NCBI GenBank assembly: GCA_030641245.1
Contig: DAOWHU010000002.1
Location: forward strand, 1-10,030
Direction of reading: 5' to 3'
Length of the DNA: 10,030 nucleotides
Source: a bacterium
Lineage (GTDB): Bacteria > Patescibacteriota > Minisyncoccia > Moranbacterales > DUUL01
Made by a program: the position numbers and the translations under genes. Positions 3,649 to 10,030 of this stretch are shown here, piece by piece. A model generated the notes under the pieces. That model made no database searches, had not been told where the DNA came from, and was given only the letters and a program-made list of their open reading frames with translations. The stretch's first letter is position 1; every line of letters begins with the position of its first letter.

Positions 3649-6246
3649 ATGAAAAACAAAGAACAACTCAACAAAACTTTATGGCACAATATTTCCGTCA
3701 AAGAAGCCGTGTCTTTGTTGGGTTCTGACGTAAAGCAAGGAGTTAATAAAAATGAAGTTGATTTTAGAAAAAAGAATTACGGGCAGAACAAAATGATTAA
3801 GGCTAAAAAGTTTTCCTTAGTCAAAACTTTTTTAAGCCAATTCAATAGCCCTTTAATTTATCTTCTTATTTTTGCCTCCATCGTAACCTTTATGATGAAG
3901 GAATACACCGATTCTATCGTGATCGGCTTATCAGTTTTAGCCAATGCTTTTTTTGGATTCGGCGAGGAAATGAAAGTCTCTCGAGTTTTTGCTAAACTTC
4001 ATTCCGCCTTAAAAACCACCGCTACCGTTATTCGAGGGGGACACAAAAAGGAAGTTTTGCAAGAGGATTTAGTGGTAGGCGATTTAATTATTTTACGGAC
4101 TGGCGATAAAGTTCCGGCTGATGGACGAGTAATTTTTTCAGAAAATTTACAAATCTCCGAAGCTATCTTAACCGGTGAGTCAGAAACTTCCCCTAAAGTC
4201 ACTCGAAAACTTTCCGAAGAAACTCAGCTGGCCGACCGAGAAAATATGGTTTATATGGGGAGTTTAGTAGAGGCTGGAAAGGGATCGGCCTTAGTAACAG
4301 CGGTGGGTGAGTCAACCCAAGTAGGTGATATTGCTTTTTTATTGAAAGAAACAGAGGAACTCAAGAGTCCTTTGCAGAAAAAAATAGCAAAACTAGGAAG
4401 ATTTATCGGGGCTATTGTGGTTGCCTTAGTAGGCGTTTTATTTGTAGGAGGACTACTAAGAGGCGATAGTCCTCTAGAAACCTTTGAGGCCGCCGTAGCG
4501 ATCGCAGTAGGAGGAGTTCCAGAGTCTTTGCCAATCGTAGTGACGGTTATTCTGGCAATTGGGATGGAAAGATTATTACGGAAAAAAGGGCTAGTTCGGA
4601 AAATGAATTCCATTGAAACTCTAGGTTCAGCTTCGGTTATTTGTTTTGATAAAACCAAAACTTTGACTCAAGGCAAAATGGAATTAGATCAATTAATAGC
4701 TGACAACAAAATCTTGGCTACTAAAATTGGGGTTATTTGCAACGAAGCTTATGTTGAAAATCCCGATGAAAAATTCGACGACTGGATAATCAACGGCGCT
4801 CCAACTGACAAAGCCCTATTTTTAATGGGAGCCAAGAAAAAGATATTCGGAATATCTTTTGCTGAGAAATCCCAAGAAATCCTCAAACTTTCTTTTGATT
4901 TTCACCATAAATTTCAAGCTAGCTTAATCAGAGAAAACCAGAAACTTTTTATTTACGCTGTCGGTGCTCCCGAAAAACTTTTAGAACGATCCATCAACAA
5001 AGCTGGCTGGCAAGAGAAGTCTGAAAAATTAGCCGAGCAAGGCTTGCGGATTGTTGGCTTGGCCTACAAAGAAATTAAAAAAATTCCAGAAAATCCCAAA
5101 GCTCTTCGAGAGCAAACTAAGGGCCTAACTTTTGTTGGGTTAGCGGGTTTAAAAGATCCTCTAAGAGAAGGAATCAAAAAAGCGATTGATAAAACTCGAC
5201 GAGCCGGAATTGAACCTATTATAATTACTGGAGATCAAACTAAAACCGCTTTATTTATTGCCCAAGAAGCTGGCATTCAAGTTGGTGCTCATCAAGTTTT
5301 GGAAGGACGAGATTTGGATGGAATGAGTGAAAGTCAACTCAAAAAAACTGTTCACAACTTTAAAATTTATGTTCGAGCTGAACCTCGGCATAAAATTCGA
5401 ATCGTAAACGCTTGGCAGAAAAACGGAAAGGTGGTGGCAATGGTTGGAGATGGTGTCAACGATGCCCCCGCTATCAAACAAGCCGACATTGGCATCGCAG
5501 TTGGTTCTGGAACCGAAATTGCCAAAGAAGCTTCCGATCTAGTTTTATTAAACGACAGCTTCGACATTATTATTGAAGCGGTCGCTGAAGGACGAACAAT
5601 TTTAAACAATTTGAGAAAATCCATCGCCTATGTTCTAAGTGATTCCTTTGCCTCAATTATTGTGGTGGGAGTAGCGAAAGTCGTTTTCGGTTGGCCTTTG
5701 CCGATTTTACCAGTTCAAATTTTGTGGAATAATTTTATTGAAGACACTCTTCCAACCATTGCCTATGCCTTTGAACCGCCAGAGAAGGGCATAATGAAAA
5801 AGAAAGCTGAAACCATTAAAACCAGTCTTCTCACTAAAGAAATGAAAATTCTGATATTTGTGGTCGGAATAATTGAGCAATTCATTATCTTATTTATGTT
5901 TTGGTTGCTATGGGTAAGATTAGGTTGGGATTTAGCCTACGTCAGAACTTTAATGTTTGGTTTCTTTGCCCTTGATACTGCTTTTGTGATTTACTCCTTT
6001 AAAGACTTGAATCGGAATATTTGGCAGATTGATTTATTTAATAACAAATGGCTAAATAGTGCTTCAATTTTTGTTGTGGTAGCCTTCCTGTCCACTATCT
6101 ATGTTCCTTTTCTTCAGGTTTTGATTAAAACCGTTCCGATTGATTTGAAGGGTTGGTTGATTTTGGGAGGGATAATTTTTACTAATATTTCCCTGATTGA
6201 AATTACCAAATACATTTTCATCATCCGCAGGAAGCGGGGGCGTTAA
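3649..6246 (+). CDS. P-type cation-transporting ATPase (P2-like) with variant DKTKT phosphorylation motif
   Basis: An 865-residue membrane pump of the size of PacL/SERCA-type P2 ATPases. In order: N-terminal cation-ATPase domain (about 11-47), M1-M2 (68-105), actuator domain with TGES at 175-178, M3-M4 (252-303) with PESLP at 291-295 (normally PEGLP), phosphorylation site at D334, nucleotide domain with VGAPEKLLE (normally KGAPE), hinge TGDQ at 527-530, MVGDGVNDAP at 598-607, then M5-M10. The phosphorylation motif reads DKTKTLT, not the near-invariant DKTGTLT; residue 337 is Lys (AAA). By position, the calcium ligands of M4 (E292) and M6 (N695, D699) are present, but those of M5 are serines (S666, S669). 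The substrate is therefore uncertain: a divalent or monovalent cation. The ATG at 3649 lies in A-rich sequence without SD. The gene is monocistronic. Confidence 0.93.
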   Translation: MKNKEQLNKTLWHNISVKEAVSLLGSDVKQGVNKNEVDFRKKNYGQNKMIKAKKFSLVKTFLSQFNSPLIYLLIFASIVTFMMKEYTDSIVIGLSVLANAFFGFGEEMKVSRVFAKLHSALKTTATVIRGGHKKEVLQEDLVVGDLIILRTGDKVPADGRVIFSENLQISEAILTGESETSPKVTRKLSEETQLADRENMVYMGSLVEAGKGSALVTAVGESTQVGDIAFLLKETEELKSPLQKKIAKLGRFIGAIVVALVGVLFVGGLLRGDSPLETFEAAVAIAVGGVPESLPIVVTVILAIGMERLLRKKGLVRKMNSIETLGSASVICFDKTKTLTQGKMELDQLIADNKILATKIGVICNEAYVENPDEKFDDWIINGAPTDKALFLMGAKKKIFGISFAEKSQEILKLSFDFHHKFQASLIRENQKLFIYAVGAPEKLLERSINKAGWQEKSEKLAEQGLRIVGLAYKEIKKIPENPKALREQTKGLTFVGLAGLKDPLREGIKKAIDKTRRAGIEPIIITGDQTKTALFIAQEAGIQVGAHQVLEGRDLDGMSESQLKKTVHNFKIYVRAEPRHKIRIVNAWQKNGKVVAMVGDGVNDAPAIKQADIGIAVGSGTEIAKEASDLVLLNDSFDIIIEAVAEGRTILNNLRKSIAYVLSDSFASIIVVGVAKVVFGWPLPILPVQILWNNFIEDTLPTIAYAFEPPEKGIMKKKAETIKTSLLTKEMKILIFVVGIIEQFIILFMFWLLWVRLGWDLAYVRTLMFGFFALDTAFVIYSFKDLNRNIWQIDLFNNKWLNSASIFVVVAFLSTIYVPFLQVLIKTVPIDLKGWLILGGIIFTNISLIEITKYIFIIRRKRGR

Positions 6247-6525
6247 GACTTGGGAAACTTCTTTGTTGTGGGACTAACTTCAAATACTCTTTCTATTCAA
6301 TCTAAAATTTTTGGCTAAATTATACAAAAATTTTCTTACATTGACTATGGCCAGTGCTTCAAAAATTATTTGAATAATTTATCTCAAAAATTTTAAATTT
6401 CACTACGAAATTGCATTCAAACTTAGTCCCTTCTTCCGCCACTCTCTCGTCGTACTTTTTTTATACTTAAAAATTTCCCACCAGCCTCACTTTTACTGGA
6501 AGTAACTGGTATTCAAAACTAAAAA
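6247..6525. other. AT-rich intergenic region with hairpins, no gene seen
   Basis: No convincing frame on either strand. AAAATTTTTG (6304-6313) pairs with CAAAAATTTT (6325-6334) and may end the ATPase transcript, though it is purely AT-rich. AAATTATT-TG-AATAATTT and AATTTC-ACTAC-GAAATT are further palindromes. GGGACTAA (6270-6277) and TTAGTCCC (6423-6430) form an eight-base inverted repeat spanning about 160 bases, of similar size to the tRNA-trailing elements but without their motifs. Confidence 0.5.
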
Positions 6526-6552
6526 TGCTATAATGGAAGTTAATTTAAGGAG
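6526..6552 (+). promoter_or_regulatory. Extended -10 promoter and conserved leader of the metallopeptidase gene
   Basis: TGCTATAAT (6526-6534) is a perfect extended -10; no good -35 is visible. It is followed by AGTTAATTTAAGGAGT, which is repeated with one change after the promoter at 7651. The AAGGAG at 6547-6552 looks like an SD but is 42 bases from the ATG, too far to act directly. Confidence 0.65.
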
Positions 6553-6594
6553 TTCCTTCTTTGAAAGTGTTAATTTAATTTCAAAAATAAAAAG

Positions 6595-7644
6595 ATGGAA
6601 AAATTTTCATCAATCGATCGAATAGTTGGTAAAGCGCCTGAAGATGCAAAAAAAAGAATTTTGAATAAGATGGAAGACGTTTTCAAGAAGCAAGATCTTG
6701 AAAATCTTCCATATGTTGGTAATTTAAAGGATTCAGAAAAAGAGAAAACGACAGAGGAGATACAAATACTTGATTTTGTGAATCAGGCTACAAATGGAAT
6801 AAGACGAAAATATGGTTTGTCTGATTTAAATGTGCTTGCCAAGAATGCGCATGTCATTCTTAAAGAAAAATGGATAGGGGGGAGTGGTGAAAGTGGCGGT
6901 AATATTCCGGGGCAACAATGTTTTGTAATGAAAGAATGCTCATCGAAAACGGATTTTATGCACACATCGTTTCATGAAATGCTACATTTTAAGTCCTATA
7001 CTTCTTTGCAGGTAATGGAAGACGATAAAAATAATCTAGAATTAACGAATTATCGAGTTGGCTTAACTACTACTACGAGAGATGGAGAAAGACTTTTATT
7101 TTCTAATCTTAACGAGGCAGTTACCGAGAAAATAACAAAAAGGTTTTTGAAAGCTCAAGAGAAGAATCCTTTGATCGAAAAGGAAGCGGAGGCGACGAAA
7201 GAAGCTTTGAAAGAGCATGTTAAATCCTATGATAATTTAACAGGGGCAGCTATTAGCGACGAGGTTTATTATGGAAAATTAGAAGATTGTAAATTTAATA
7301 AAGTTAATAAAAAAAAGAAAGAAGAAATGGCTAAAGCGGTGGGACTCGATGAAGCAGAAGAGTATTTTCCAGATTTTGGAAAGGAATTTAAGGGCGAATT
7401 TTTTAGTTATAAAAAAGAACGGCAGATGTTGGATAAATTAATTGAAAAAATCTTGGAGAAAAATCTAAACAAATTTAAGGATTCAGAAGAAGTTTTTGAA
7501 ATTTTTGCCAAAGGAATGATGACGGGAAATATTTTGCCGATCGGAAAGTTAATAGAACGAAGTTTTGGGAGTGGAACTTTTCGAAAAATTGGCGAACTTG
7601 ATGAAGATGCGGAGGCTCAATATGATTTTGTTAATTCACTTTAA
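6595..7644 (+). CDS. Putative gluzincin-type zinc metallopeptidase, 349 aa
   Basis: HEMLH at residues 127-131 is an HExxH zinc site inside the helix-like context SFHEMLHFKSY, and NEAVTE at 173-178 gives a glutamate at the distance and in the NExxTE setting typical of the third zinc ligand in gluzincins. Together they predict a zinc-dependent endopeptidase; this is inferred from motifs, not from a full family match. There is no signal peptide or membrane segment, so a cytoplasmic place is likely. Residues 1-60 are helical and charged, possibly a prodomain or binding region, and 180-349 are lysine/glutamate-rich helices. The ATG is preceded by A-rich sequence without SD. It has its own promoter; the next promoter starts seven bases after its stop. 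The substrate cannot be told from context. Confidence 0.75.
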   Translation: MEKFSSIDRIVGKAPEDAKKRILNKMEDVFKKQDLENLPYVGNLKDSEKEKTTEEIQILDFVNQATNGIRRKYGLSDLNVLAKNAHVILKEKWIGGSGESGGNIPGQQCFVMKECSSKTDFMHTSFHEMLHFKSYTSLQVMEDDKNNLELTNYRVGLTTTTRDGERLLFSNLNEAVTEKITKRFLKAQEKNPLIEKEAEATKEALKEHVKSYDNLTGAAISDEVYYGKLEDCKFNKVNKKKKEEMAKAVGLDEAEEYFPDFGKEFKGEFFSYKKERQMLDKLIEKILEKNLNKFKDSEEVFEIFAKGMMTGNILPIGKLIERSFGSGTFRKIGELDEDAEAQYDFVNSL

Positions 7645-7650
7645 CTAAAA

Positions 7651-7677
7651 TGCTATAATAACAGTTAATCTAAGGAG
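7651..7677 (+). promoter_or_regulatory. Extended -10 promoter and conserved leader of the 7703-10030 operon
   Basis: TGCTATAAT (7651-7659) followed by AGTTAATCTAAGGAGT closely matches the leader at 6526-6553. The AAGGAG (7672-7677) is 25 bases before the ATG at 7703. The promoter begins seven bases after the preceding stop codon. Confidence 0.65.
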
Positions 7678-7702
7678 TGGTTGTAAAAAGTAAACTTAAA
7701 CA

Positions 7703-8686
7703 ATGAAAGTTAAGACGCAAAAACTCAGAGACAAGGTTTTGGAAGGTGTTGAAAAGCTGGGTTACGAAGGTGATGATGCTCAGAAAATAGCCGAGGTGCT
7801 TTTGTATGCTCAGATGAGAGACAATAACCAAGGAATTACTAAAATTGCTACAGGTGGAGTACCAAAGGCTAGCGATGTTGAAAAATTCAGAGTAGTTTCA
7901 GAGAACAAGTGTGGAGCTCTGGTTTCCGGAGGTCATTCGATGGCTTCAACTGCTAAAGCTTCAGAAATGGCGGTTGATTTGGTGTCTAAGCACGGCGTTG
8001 GAATTGTTGGGCTTAACCACACTCACAGCTCCTCGGGAGCTATTGGGTATTTTTCAAAGCAGATTGCCAAAGCTGGTTTTATCGGGCTGGTTTGCGTGGG
8101 GAATGGGTCGTTTGCCTTTGTCGCACCGAGTGGTTCGGCTGAACCAAAATTGGGAACCAATCCGCTTTCCTATGCCTTTCCTTACAACGGCGGTGAAGTC
8201 GTTTTTGATAATGCCACTGCTGCGATGGCCTATTTTGGAATAATAGAAGCCAAGCTCAAAGGAGAGAAGTTACCAGAAGGAATCGGCTTTGATAAGGATG
8301 GCAATCCAAGCACCAATTCTGCCGATGTTCTGGATGGTTCTGTGTCGACTTTTGCAAAACACAAAGGATTTGGGTTGTCTCTGTTAGTTCAACTTTTGGG
8401 TGGTCCTTTTTCGATGGCTGGAATTCCAGGTTTTAATGAAGACGATGGGGCAGGAACATTTGTGATGGCGATTGATCCAGGTTTATTGGCTGGTAAGGAA
8501 GAATTTATGAAACGCTCTACCGAGCTAGTTGAGTCAATGAAATCAGCCAAACCATTTTCAGGTCAAAAGGTTTATTTGCCCGGCGAGCAGGGTGACGCAA
8601 AAACCAGAGAAGTCGAAGAGACCGGAGAAATCGAAATCGCTGATGCGATTTGGGAAGAATTAGTGAAATTTACGAAGAATGATTAA
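7703..8686 (+). CDS. Ldh_2 (malate/L-lactate/sulfolactate dehydrogenase) family oxidoreductase, 327 aa
   Basis: The Rossmann-unlike NAD(P)-dependent Ldh_2 family reduces 2-oxo acids or oxidises 2-hydroxy acids (AllD, ComC and YjmC are characterised members). Seen here: VGLNHTHSSSGAIGYF (102-117), the region of the family's HFG/AGYY motif; APSGSAEPKLGTNPLSYAFP (141-160), with the family's GTNP; FDNATAA (168-174), the D-ATS motif; and HKGFGLSLLVQLLGG (220-234), the KG-GL segment. Length is near the usual 330-350. The conserved SHG of the N-terminal region, with its catalytic serine/histidine, is replaced by NNQG (41-44), so the chemistry or substrate may differ from characterised members. It is first in an operon and overlaps the cupin gene by eight bases. 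The physiological substrate is unknown. Confidence 0.85.
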   Translation: MKVKTQKLRDKVLEGVEKLGYEGDDAQKIAEVLLYAQMRDNNQGITKIATGGVPKASDVEKFRVVSENKCGALVSGGHSMASTAKASEMAVDLVSKHGVGIVGLNHTHSSSGAIGYFSKQIAKAGFIGLVCVGNGSFAFVAPSGSAEPKLGTNPLSYAFPYNGGEVVFDNATAAMAYFGIIEAKLKGEKLPEGIGFDKDGNPSTNSADVLDGSVSTFAKHKGFGLSLLVQLLGGPFSMAGIPGFNEDDGAGTFVMAIDPGLLAGKEEFMKRSTELVESMKSAKPFSGQKVYLPGEQGDAKTREVEETGEIEIADAIWEELVKFTKND

Positions 8687-9020
8687 AGTAAAGAAAAAGG
8701 AGATGTTTATAAAACACAAGGATACCAACAAAAAAGAAGTCAGAAATATGAAAATTGCTGAATACAAAATGAATAAAAATTTCAGTGGTTCCCTAATAGA
8801 AATTGATGGAGATCATGGCGAGACAAAATCCCCGAGAGAGGACCGAATCTATTTTGTTCTAGAGGGGTCAGGAAAATTTATTGTTGACGGAGAAGAACGT
8901 CAAGTCGTTCCCAATGATTTAGTCTTTGTTCCTAAAAACACTCCCTACAATATGAACGGTAAAATGAAATACTTTCTAGTTCACTCTCCAGAATTCAAAC
9001 CCCAAAGCGATATTTCTTAG
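8679..9020 (+). CDS. Small cupin-fold protein, up to 113 aa
   Basis: A single-domain beta-barrel cupin. YFVLEGSGKFIVDGEE (about 58-73) is the typical turn region and VVPNDLVFVPKNTPYNMNG (about 76-94) the second motif. The first motif has DHGETKSPRED; the second has Tyr (TPYN) where a metal-binding cupin has His, so metal binding is doubtful and a sugar- or small-molecule-binding role is equally possible. The start is uncertain: ATG 8679 overlaps the dehydrogenase stop (ATGATTAA), ATG 8703 is directly abutted by AAGGAG, and ATG 8748 (MKIAEYKMNKNF) would still contain the whole fold. It is co-transcribed between the dehydrogenase and a C39-like gene. Confidence 0.8.
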   Translation: MIKVKKKEMFIKHKDTNKKEVRNMKIAEYKMNKNFSGSLIEIDGDHGETKSPREDRIYFVLEGSGKFIVDGEERQVVPNDLVFVPKNTPYNMNGKMKYFLVHSPEFKPQSDIS

Positions 9021-9041
9021 TAATTAATTTTTAATAAAAAT

Positions 9042-9629
9042 ATGAAAGAGATTATTCCCAAAGATAGTAGATACGTTCCATTTACTCAACAGAAATCTTG
9101 TTGTGTGCCAACTAGCATTTTAACTGTGATGTATAAACTCGGAATACCTTTGATTTCCCAAGAGCTTTTAGGTTTTTATCTCGGACTAACTGTTGACGAA
9201 GAGCGAGGAAAATTATTTTGGAACGCTCGAGTGGGAGAAGAGCCCCCATCAGGTTTCGGGTCGCAAATTTACAAAAAAGAATATGAACCAAATACTGCCT
9301 TCAAAAAACTAGGCATTTCGTTGGAAATGATTATTCATCCAATCAAAAAATTTAGAGACAAAAAAAAATTTATTGATTTTGTTGAAAATTTTATCGAAGA
9401 AGACCGAGATTGTTTAATTTCCTTCAATCATGGAATATTAAAAAAAGACGGGACAAACAACGGTCATACTTGCGTGGTAGATCAAATTTACCCAGAAAGA
9501 AATATCATCAGATTAATCGATCCATCTTCCAATCAAAAAAAATGGAGAGAGGTTGATATAGATTTACTTAAAGAGGCGATGGAAAAACATCCGGTCCGAG
9601 GCGGTTTTTTAGAATTAAAAAAAATTTAA
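9042..9629 (+). CDS. Papain-fold / C39-like cysteine peptidase-family protein, 195 aa
   Basis: The N-terminal motif QQKSCCVPTSILTVMYKLG (16-34) matches the Gln-Cys-helix start of C39/BtrH-like papain folds, with C21 (or C20) the predicted nucleophile. GHTCVVDQI (141-149) supplies the histidine H142, and IRLIDPSS (157-163) the Asp D160 in the family's usual DP setting. A cysteine peptidase or an acyltransferase of the same fold is predicted. No signal peptide, transporter or ABC domain is attached, so it is not a typical bacteriocin-exporter C39 domain. It starts 22 bases after the cupin stop in A-rich sequence without SD and is followed after 10 bases by a GNAT gene, all in one operon. Confidence 0.7.
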   Translation: MKEIIPKDSRYVPFTQQKSCCVPTSILTVMYKLGIPLISQELLGFYLGLTVDEERGKLFWNARVGEEPPSGFGSQIYKKEYEPNTAFKKLGISLEMIIHPIKKFRDKKKFIDFVENFIEEDRDCLISFNHGILKKDGTNNGHTCVVDQIYPERNIIRLIDPSSNQKKWREVDIDLLKEAMEKHPVRGGFLELKKI

Positions 9630-9639
9630 ACTCAAAACG

Positions 9640-10030
9640 ATGGATACAATAATCAGAGAATCAAAACCAAAAGACCTTGAACAGTATACTGATTTGTTGC
9701 AACAAACTTATCAACACGCTTATACAAAGGAAAATATTGGATTAACTGCAGATTGTTTTTCAAAAGAAATCTTCAATAATCCTGCTACTCAAAAATACCT
9801 GAAATCGAATTTAATCAATACGCTTAATCAAAAAACTTGGCTGATTTTCGACAGCGACAAATTAATTGGATCAATAACTTGTTTTTTGAAAGACGCTAAA
9901 GAGGCTTTGAGAAACTCAATTAACGTGAAATTAGTAGCAGCAAGAAAGGAGATGGAGCGGCAATTTGAAGAAGTTATGTCAGAACGAGCGAAGCTTTTAG
10001 GTACGAGTCACACCGGAATAGTTGAAACAA
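9640..10030 (+). CDS. N-terminal part of a GNAT-type acetyltransferase (3' cut by window edge)
   Basis: ATG at 9640 opens a frame of 130 codons that continues past the edge. Residues 1-80 have the GNAT start: MDTIIRESKPKDLEQYTDLL, a helix with TYQHAYTKENIGLT, then KTWLIFDSDKLIGSITCFL, matching the beta2-beta3 strands before the acetyl-CoA site. The expected ELRGFYV-PEYQGKG-G acetyl-CoA loop does not follow. Instead residues 83-130 are a charged helix (KEALRNSI, AARKEMERQFEEVM, ERAKLLG). This may be an insertion before strand 4 with the acetyl-CoA loop beyond the edge, or a fused tail. Last visible member of the operon. Confidence 0.65.
   Translation, partial: MDTIIRESKPKDLEQYTDLLQQTYQHAYTKENIGLTADCFSKEIFNNPATQKYLKSNLINTLNQKTWLIFDSDKLIGSITCFLKDAKEALRNSINVKLVAARKEMERQFEEVMSERAKLLGTSHTGIVET

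Noticed and set aside
4251..4658. 135-codon minus-strand frame and other minus-strand frames inside the ATPase gene
   Set aside because: They are shadows of a clearly conserved coding sequence and have no start signals.
7911..8243. 110-codon plus-strand frame inside the dehydrogenase gene
   Set aside because: It is an alternate-frame shadow of the conserved Ldh_2 motifs.

Overview
The window looks like a piece of a small, AT-rich bacterial chromosome. Very short 5' leaders, several starts with no Shine-Dalgarno (SD) sequence, per-gene promoters and terminators, two of three tRNAs without an encoded CCA, and the protein types (orphan Ldh_2-family dehydrogenase, mini-cupin, small C39-like protein) suggest a Patescibacteria/CPR-type bacterium. 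That placement is inference; no phylogenetic marker gene is present. The standard code with TGA as stop fits best, because the 865-codon ATPase and the other long genes contain no in-frame TGA.

Layout. 1-188: end of an unrecognised gene. 189-1035: three tRNA genes, Lys(CTT), Val(TAC) and Arg(TCG), each followed by its own intrinsic terminator. Past each terminator lies a 110-155 nt element that begins with an inverted copy of the 3' end (T-loop to acceptor strand) of the tRNA just upstream. The first two elements share a core with conserved motifs and several helices whose bases differ but still pair. This is the most unusual thing in the window.

1036-3550: a block of small orphan genes (membrane protein, two tiny unknowns separated by one in-frame TGA, a coiled-coil protein, possibly a 40-residue membrane peptide on the minus strand). 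These genes share strong GGGAGG-type SD sequences, TATACTAGGG-like boxes, GYTAAATACT repeats and strong hairpin terminators. Two homologous 75-80 nt units, each a hairpin with TATACT at the stem/loop junction followed by a terminator, lie upstream of two of the genes. The block looks accessory.

3649-6246: a P2-like P-type cation ATPase with almost all expected motifs, but with DKTKT in place of the near-invariant DKTGT. 6247-6594: AT-rich spacer with hairpins and a promoter. 6595-7644: a gluzincin-like zinc peptidase (HEMLH plus NEAVTE).

7651-10030: a compact operon from an extended -10 promoter: Ldh_2-family dehydrogenase lacking the usual SHG, a small cupin, a C39/papain-like protein, and the start of a GNAT acetyltransferase cut by the window edge. 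The promoters of the peptidase gene and of this operon share a nearly identical leader, which suggests common control. Genes from 3649 onward start in A-rich sequence without a well-placed SD, unlike the small-gene block.
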